From DASUFH01 sp036274645 (GTDB taxonomy: Bacteria; Acidobacteriota; Terriglobia; 20CM-2-55-15), in contig DASUFH010000339.1 of NCBI GenBank assembly GCA_036274645.1, positions 1 through 9,932 of the forward strand: DNA of 9,932 nucleotides, written 5' to 3'. The notes under the pieces were generated by a model, which saw only the letters and a list, made by a program, of their open reading frames with translations, was not told the origin of the DNA and did no database searches. How positions within the stretch are numbered: the first letter of the stretch is position 1; the number at the start of each line of letters is the position of its first letter. Positions 7,260-9,932 of the stretch are shown piece by piece. The position numbers and the translations under genes are program-made.

Positions 7260-7265
7260 GGTGGC

Positions 7266-7841
7266 TTACGGATAGAGCCGCGACACGCTCCAACCGCTGT
7301 CCGTTTTGTCGTACCGGGTCCGGTGATGCCGGCGATAATCCCCTCTCAACCAGAACTCGAAATTCGACGGCAGCAGTTTGAATCCCCCCCAGTTTTCAGG
7401 CCGGGGCAGCGACTGGCCTTTCGCGGCCTGGTCGAGCGCATCCATCGCGTTCAGGTACGCGTCCTCGTCGATGAGGATCTCGCTCTGCCGCGAAACGATT
7501 GCGGCAACCTGACTTTCACGCGGGCGTGCGCGGAAATACGCGTCCGACTCTGCGGCGGAAAGGCGTTCGACGCGCCCTTCGATTCGAACCTGTTTATCCA
7601 GGCGCTCCCAGTAAAACGTCATGGCGGCAAACGGGTTCTCCGCGAGTTCCCTGCCCTTCCGGCTCTCGTAATTCGTGAAGAACGACAGGCCGCCTTCACG
7701 AATTCCGCGATATAGCGCCATGCGCACGGACGGCCGTCCATCCTTTGTTGCCGTCGCGAGCGCGACGACTTCCGCTTCTGTTTCGGGATCCGCTTCGGCC
7801 TGAGCGTACCAGACGGAAAAGACCTCCCAGGGATCGTTCAT
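7266..7841 (-). CDS. pdxH: Pyridoxamine 5'-phosphate oxidase (PNPOx)
   Basis: This FMN-dependent oxidase of vitamin B6 metabolism turns pyridoxine/pyridoxamine 5'-phosphate into pyridoxal 5'-phosphate with O2. From the ATG at 7841 it has 191 residues, near the low end for the family. The FMN-binding split barrel shows R40 to R45 (RMALYR) and FFTNYESRKGREL (54-66). These are followed by QVRIEGRVERLSAAESDAYF and RPRESQ. The C-terminal domain has NWGGFKLLPSNFEFW and RRHHR (170-174), then ends in RLYP. R170 and H172 align with the substrate-binding R-x-H of E. coli PdxH. Deviations are R45 where the family usually has lysine, L165 after FEFW where Q/H/G is usual, and R171 where an aliphatic residue is usual. 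A TTG at 7859 is in frame, but GGAG 9 bases before the ATG favours 7841. It lies 56 bases after the methyltransferase gene. Confidence 0.88.
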   Translation of the reverse strand: MNDPWEVFSVWYAQAEADPETEAEVVALATATKDGRPSVRMALYRGIREGGLSFFTNYESRKGRELAENPFAAMTFYWERLDKQVRIEGRVERLSAAESDAYFRARPRESQVAAIVSRQSEILIDEDAYLNAMDALDQAAKGQSLPRPENWGGFKLLPSNFEFWLRGDYRRHHRTRYDKTDSGWSVSRLYP

Positions 7842-7850
7842 TGGCAAAAA

Positions 7851-7854
7851 CTCC
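7851..7854 (-). promoter_or_regulatory. Ribosome-binding site that sets the pdxH start
   Basis: GAAGGAG on the minus strand has its GGAG core 9 bases before the ATG at 7841. It lies inside the stretch that would be coding if the upstream in-frame TTG at 7859 were used, so the ATG is the better start. Confidence 0.65.
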
Positions 7855-7897
7855 TTCAAGCAGGCGCCCTTCGAGAATAAACCGGATTTCCGGGGAA

Positions 7898-8965
7898 TTA
7901 CATCTTCGAGGCGAGCGGGGCCAGCAGGCGCTCGGCGAGGAATCGCGCTACCGGCACGGCCACGGCGTCGCCCATGGCGTTGTAGCCGTCGTTGTAAGAG
8001 CCGGGGATCTGATAGCCGGCGGGCGCGCCCATCAACCGGGCGGCCTCGCGCACGGTCAGAAGCCGGGTTGCCAGCGAGCCATTCCGCCGGAGGACGAGAA
8101 ACTGGCGGCTGCTCCCGCCGCGCGCGGTGCGGAGACAGCCGGCCACGCCATCGAAGCGTAATTCCAGCACCTGCGCGCCGTTGCGGATGCGCTTATAGCC
8201 CGGCGCGACTGCGGCGCCCTCCTGTTCGAGTCGCACGCGGTGGCGGCGCGGCACGAGCGCCACGTTGCGGCGCGCGACAGCGCGGTCGTGACAGGCGGCG
8301 TCCCACTCGATCACGTCGGTCAGAGAGTCGCGACGCGATTCCGGTTCGGGCAGCCGCCACCAGATCCAGTCGCGCAGGCCGGCGGCCGCGCGGACGATCG
8401 CCGGGTGGTGGGGCCATCCGGGACCTTCGGCGATGAGCGACGGCGGAATCGCGATGGCGTCGGAAACCGCAACGACGAACACGCGCGGACGGGATTGCGG
8501 CAGCCAGCGGACGGCATCGAGAGTGACCGCGCCCACACGATAGCCGCGCTTGGTGAGCGCGGCATGAAACGCGCGGTAGTTGGCGCCGCCATGCGCTGAA
8601 ACCAGTCCGAGCACGTTCTCCGCCACAAGGATGGGCGGCGGCGCGGCCATCTCGTCGATGACGCGCAGCCATTCCCACACCAGACCGCTGCGCTTGCCCC
8701 GGATCCCGTCGATCGCGCCCGCGAGGGAAAGATCCTGGCAGGGGAAGCTTGCCCAGGCCAGCCTGGCCGGAGGAAGAGTCTCGCCAGTAAGGGTTTCGAT
8801 GTCGGCCAGGTGAAACGCCCGCGTGCCGTGATTGGCGGTATAGATGGCGGCTTTCTTTTCGCAGTTATCGTTGGCCCACACGACACGGAAGAACGGACGA
8901 AGGGCTTCGGAGACGAGTCCGCTTCCGGCGAAGAACTCGATGGCGACCGGCTTCGATGAGCGCAT
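7898..8965 (-). CDS. DNA (cytosine-5-)-methyltransferase, solitary
   Basis: This SAM-dependent methyltransferase puts a methyl group on C5 of cytosine in a specific DNA sequence. From ATG 8965 it has 355 residues with the C5 motifs in order: I (FFAGSG, 11-16), IV (SFPCQDLS, catalytic C76), VI (ENV, 116-118), VIII (QSRPR, 157-161), IX (LRTARGG and LLTVREAARLMG) and X (GDAVAVP, about 332-338). The target-recognition region lies at about 165-310; its specificity cannot be read from sequence. The frame stays open further upstream to 9157, but that part overlaps the thioesterase gene and has no homology-like content. The family N-terminus begins just after MRSSKPVAIEFF. No good Shine-Dalgarno site precedes ATG 8965. 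No restriction endonuclease or mismatch (Vsr) gene is in the window, so it looks like an orphan enzyme, perhaps phage-derived, set between metabolic genes. Confidence 0.9.
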   Translation of the reverse strand: MRSSKPVAIEFFAGSGLVSEALRPFFRVVWANDNCEKKAAIYTANHGTRAFHLADIETLTGETLPPARLAWASFPCQDLSLAGAIDGIRGKRSGLVWEWLRVIDEMAAPPPILVAENVLGLVSAHGGANYRAFHAALTKRGYRVGAVTLDAVRWLPQSRPRVFVVAVSDAIAIPPSLIAEGPGWPHHPAIVRAAAGLRDWIWWRLPEPESRRDSLTDVIEWDAACHDRAVARRNVALVPRRHRVRLEQEGAAVAPGYKRIRNGAQVLELRFDGVAGCLRTARGGSSRQFLVLRRNGSLATRLLTVREAARLMGAPAGYQIPGSYNDGYNAMGDAVAVPVARFLAERLLAPLASKM

Positions 8966-9017
8966 GCCAGATTGAATTGAAACGCATCCGGCGGTCAGAT
9001 CGGGTCCATGGGCCTGG

Positions 9018-9043
9018 AAATTCGGGGACAGACCGCCCCTACA
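9018..9043. repeat. Chimeric half repeat joining family B-like and family A sequence
   Basis: AAATTCGGGGACAG (9018-9031) resembles the GGGGACAG word of the family B arm at 3001-3020 (reverse strand). It runs directly into GACCGCCCCTACAT (9031-9043 region), which is identical to the outer half of the family A copy at 1511-1524. The element lies in the 73-base gap between the thioesterase and methyltransferase genes. It overlaps the thioesterase stop codon: the TAG at 9039-9041 is the conserved TAG of the repeat edge. Confidence 0.6.
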
Positions 9044-9452
9044 TCGCCTTCGCCATGATCTCGAAATACCGCGCCGGCAGCGCGCGGCTCTTCTTATCCC
9101 GTCCCATCGTGAGGTGCACCGTCCGTCCTTCCGCCAGCACCTGTCCGGTATCCCCATTCGATATGGTGTACGCGAACGTCACGATCTTCCGGTTCACCTT
9201 CTCCAGCCATGTCTTCACCACAATAAGGTTGTCGTACACGGCCGGCGCAATGTACCGGCAGCTGGCCTCCGCCACGGCCATGAACGCGCCTTCACTTTCC
9301 ATATCGCGATAATCGAAACCCAGGCTCTTGCAGTAATCGGTGCGTCCGACCTCCATCCAGACGAGATAGTTGGCGTAATAGACCACGCCCATCTGATCGG
9401 TCTCGGCGTAACGGACGCGGAAACGGGACTCACTCGTATGCGGTTCTGCCAT
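9039..9452 (-). CDS. Hot-dog acyl-CoA thioesterase (YbgC / 4-hydroxybenzoyl-CoA thioesterase family)
   Basis: This 137-residue protein is a single hot-dog domain that hydrolyses acyl-CoA to free acid and CoA, most likely as a multimer in the cytoplasm. The family signature is at the N-terminus: RVRYAETDQMGVVYYANYL (12-30). D19 matches the catalytic aspartate of 4-hydroxybenzoyl-CoA thioesterase and YbgC. The helix after it (VWMEVGRTDYCKSLG) and the later strands (VKTWLEKVNRKIVTFAYTI, AEGRTVHLTMG) fit the fold. The ATG directly follows the TAG of the HMG-CoA lyase gene (TAGATG). AGGAG (9456-9460) lies in the last codons of that gene, only 3 bases before the ATG, so translation is probably coupled. 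The exact acyl-CoA substrate is unknown; a branched-chain or acetoacetyl-related CoA ester would fit the neighbour. The C-terminus ends within a repeat edge. Confidence 0.9.
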   Translation of the reverse strand: MAEPHTSESRFRVRYAETDQMGVVYYANYLVWMEVGRTDYCKSLGFDYRDMESEGAFMAVAEASCRYIAPAVYDNLIVVKTWLEKVNRKIVTFAYTISNGDTGQVLAEGRTVHLTMGRDKKSRALPARYFEIMAKAM

Positions 9453-9932
9453 CTACTCCTGTTCTCTCTCCGCGCCGGTCTGCAGCACGCGCGAGGGCAG
9501 CCCCCGCCCGAGCGCCGCGGCGACCACGCCCGACGCCTTCCGCAACCCGCCCAGCGACACGCCGGACTTCACACCCAGACGGTCCAGCAGGTACACGAGA
9601 TCCTCCGTCGCGAGATTGCCCGACGCGCCCGGCGCATACGGGCAACCGCCCAGGCCGCCGGATGAGCTGTCGAACTTCCAGTACCCGAGTTGCAGCGACT
9701 GATACACGTTGGCGACGGCCATGCCGTAGGTATCGTGAAAGTGCATGGCCAGCCGATCGACCGTGAATCGCTCCGCCAGATGCTCGCCGGTCATTTCGAC
9801 GTCCCGCGGCGTGGCCGCGCCGATGGTATCGCCGATGGATACTTCGTCCACGCCGAGTTCGAAAAGCGATTCCGCCACATTCGCAACGGCGCGCATCGAA
9901 ACGGGACCTTCGTACGGACAAACCCAGCATGT
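9453..9932 (-). CDS. mvaB: Hydroxymethylglutaryl-CoA lyase, C-terminal part (cut by window edge)
   Basis: HMG-CoA lyase splits 3-hydroxy-3-methylglutaryl-CoA into acetyl-CoA and acetoacetate, the last step of leucine degradation. Only the last 159 residues are in the window; the N-terminal half lies beyond 9932. The frame is open to the edge and begins TCWVCPYEGPVS, which matches the family's VFGCPYEGxVS. Later landmarks are VDEVSIGDTIGAATP, HFHDTYGMAVANV (the two histidines match metal-binding H233 and H235 of the human enzyme) and GGLGGCPYAPGASGN. The cysteine of that last loop matches catalytic C266. LATEDLVYLLDRLG follows. The TIM-barrel active-site parts that are visible are all intact. 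An internal ATG at 9896 is not the start. The stop abuts the thioesterase start, so they form one operon, probably with more leucine/acyl-CoA genes to the right. Confidence 0.92.
   Translation of the reverse strand, partial: TCWVCPYEGPVSMRAVANVAESLFELGVDEVSIGDTIGAATPRDVEMTGEHLAERFTVDRLAMHFHDTYGMAVANVYQSLQLGYWKFDSSSGGLGGCPYAPGASGNLATEDLVYLLDRLGVKSGVSLGGLRKASGVVAAALGRGLPSRVLQTGAEREQE

Noticed and set aside
8966..9157. An N-terminal extension of the methyltransferase of 64 residues
   Set aside because: It overlaps the thioesterase gene, runs through the repeat half-element, and is an arginine/tryptophan-rich translation typical of a wrong frame. Family homology starts right after ATG 8965.
7898..9157. 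A complete restriction-modification or phage-defence island
   Set aside because: Only the methyltransferase is present. The genes on both sides are metabolic (pdxH, thioesterase, HMG-CoA lyase) and no nuclease or helicase motif is visible.
9453..9896. HMG-CoA lyase as a complete short gene starting at ATG 9896
   Set aside because: Family sequence continues in frame upstream to the window edge (CPYEGPVS), so the ATG is internal and the gene is simply cut off.

Overview
The window is GC-rich bacterial chromosome throughout. It reads like a soil-type Gram-negative genome, and I favour Acidobacteriota. This is an inference from three things: Sec-exported M16 and TPR proteins, the mix of single-gene transcription units, and many short palindromic repeats between genes. 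No rRNA or other marker gene is present to confirm it. I see no tRNA, rRNA, CRISPR array, transposase, integrase or phage gene.

Layout, left to right. (1) 142-1404 (+): a DUF2071 protein followed after 21 bases by a DUF2721 membrane protein, probably one transcription unit. (2) 1405-1645: a convergent junction holding two inverted copies of a palindromic repeat (family A). (3) 1646-2848 (-): an exported TPR-like protein. (4) 2849-3040: a second, unrelated inverted repeat (family B). (5) 3041-4148 (-): an exported lactonase-family beta-propeller protein, complete except for one single-base frameshift. (6) 4149-4274: a divergent promoter region containing another family A copy. (7) 4275-7124 (+): a full-length exported M16 zinc protease. 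(8) 7125-7265: a convergent, AT-rich junction with a long inverted repeat built of degenerate heptads. (9) 7266-9932 (-): four genes on the same strand, in transcription order HMG-CoA lyase (cut by the window edge), hot-dog acyl-CoA thioesterase, a solitary C5-cytosine DNA methyltransferase, and pyridoxamine 5'-phosphate oxidase.

Functions. HMG-CoA lyase and the thioesterase are joined stop-to-start (TAGATG) and probably form a leucine/acyl-CoA catabolic unit that continues beyond the right edge. The methyltransferase lies between these metabolic genes and pdxH with no restriction endonuclease visible, and looks like an insertion into a metabolic gene row. The TPR protein, lactonase-like protein and M16 protease are all predicted to be exported, but nothing links them in one pathway.

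I found no convincing new multigene system. The points most worth a second look are the repeat families (especially the heptad-built inverted repeat and a chimeric repeat that supplies a stop codon), the lactonase frameshift, and the solitary methyltransferase. No gene-free stretch exceeds 300 bases; the longest, 1405-1645, is occupied mainly by repeats.
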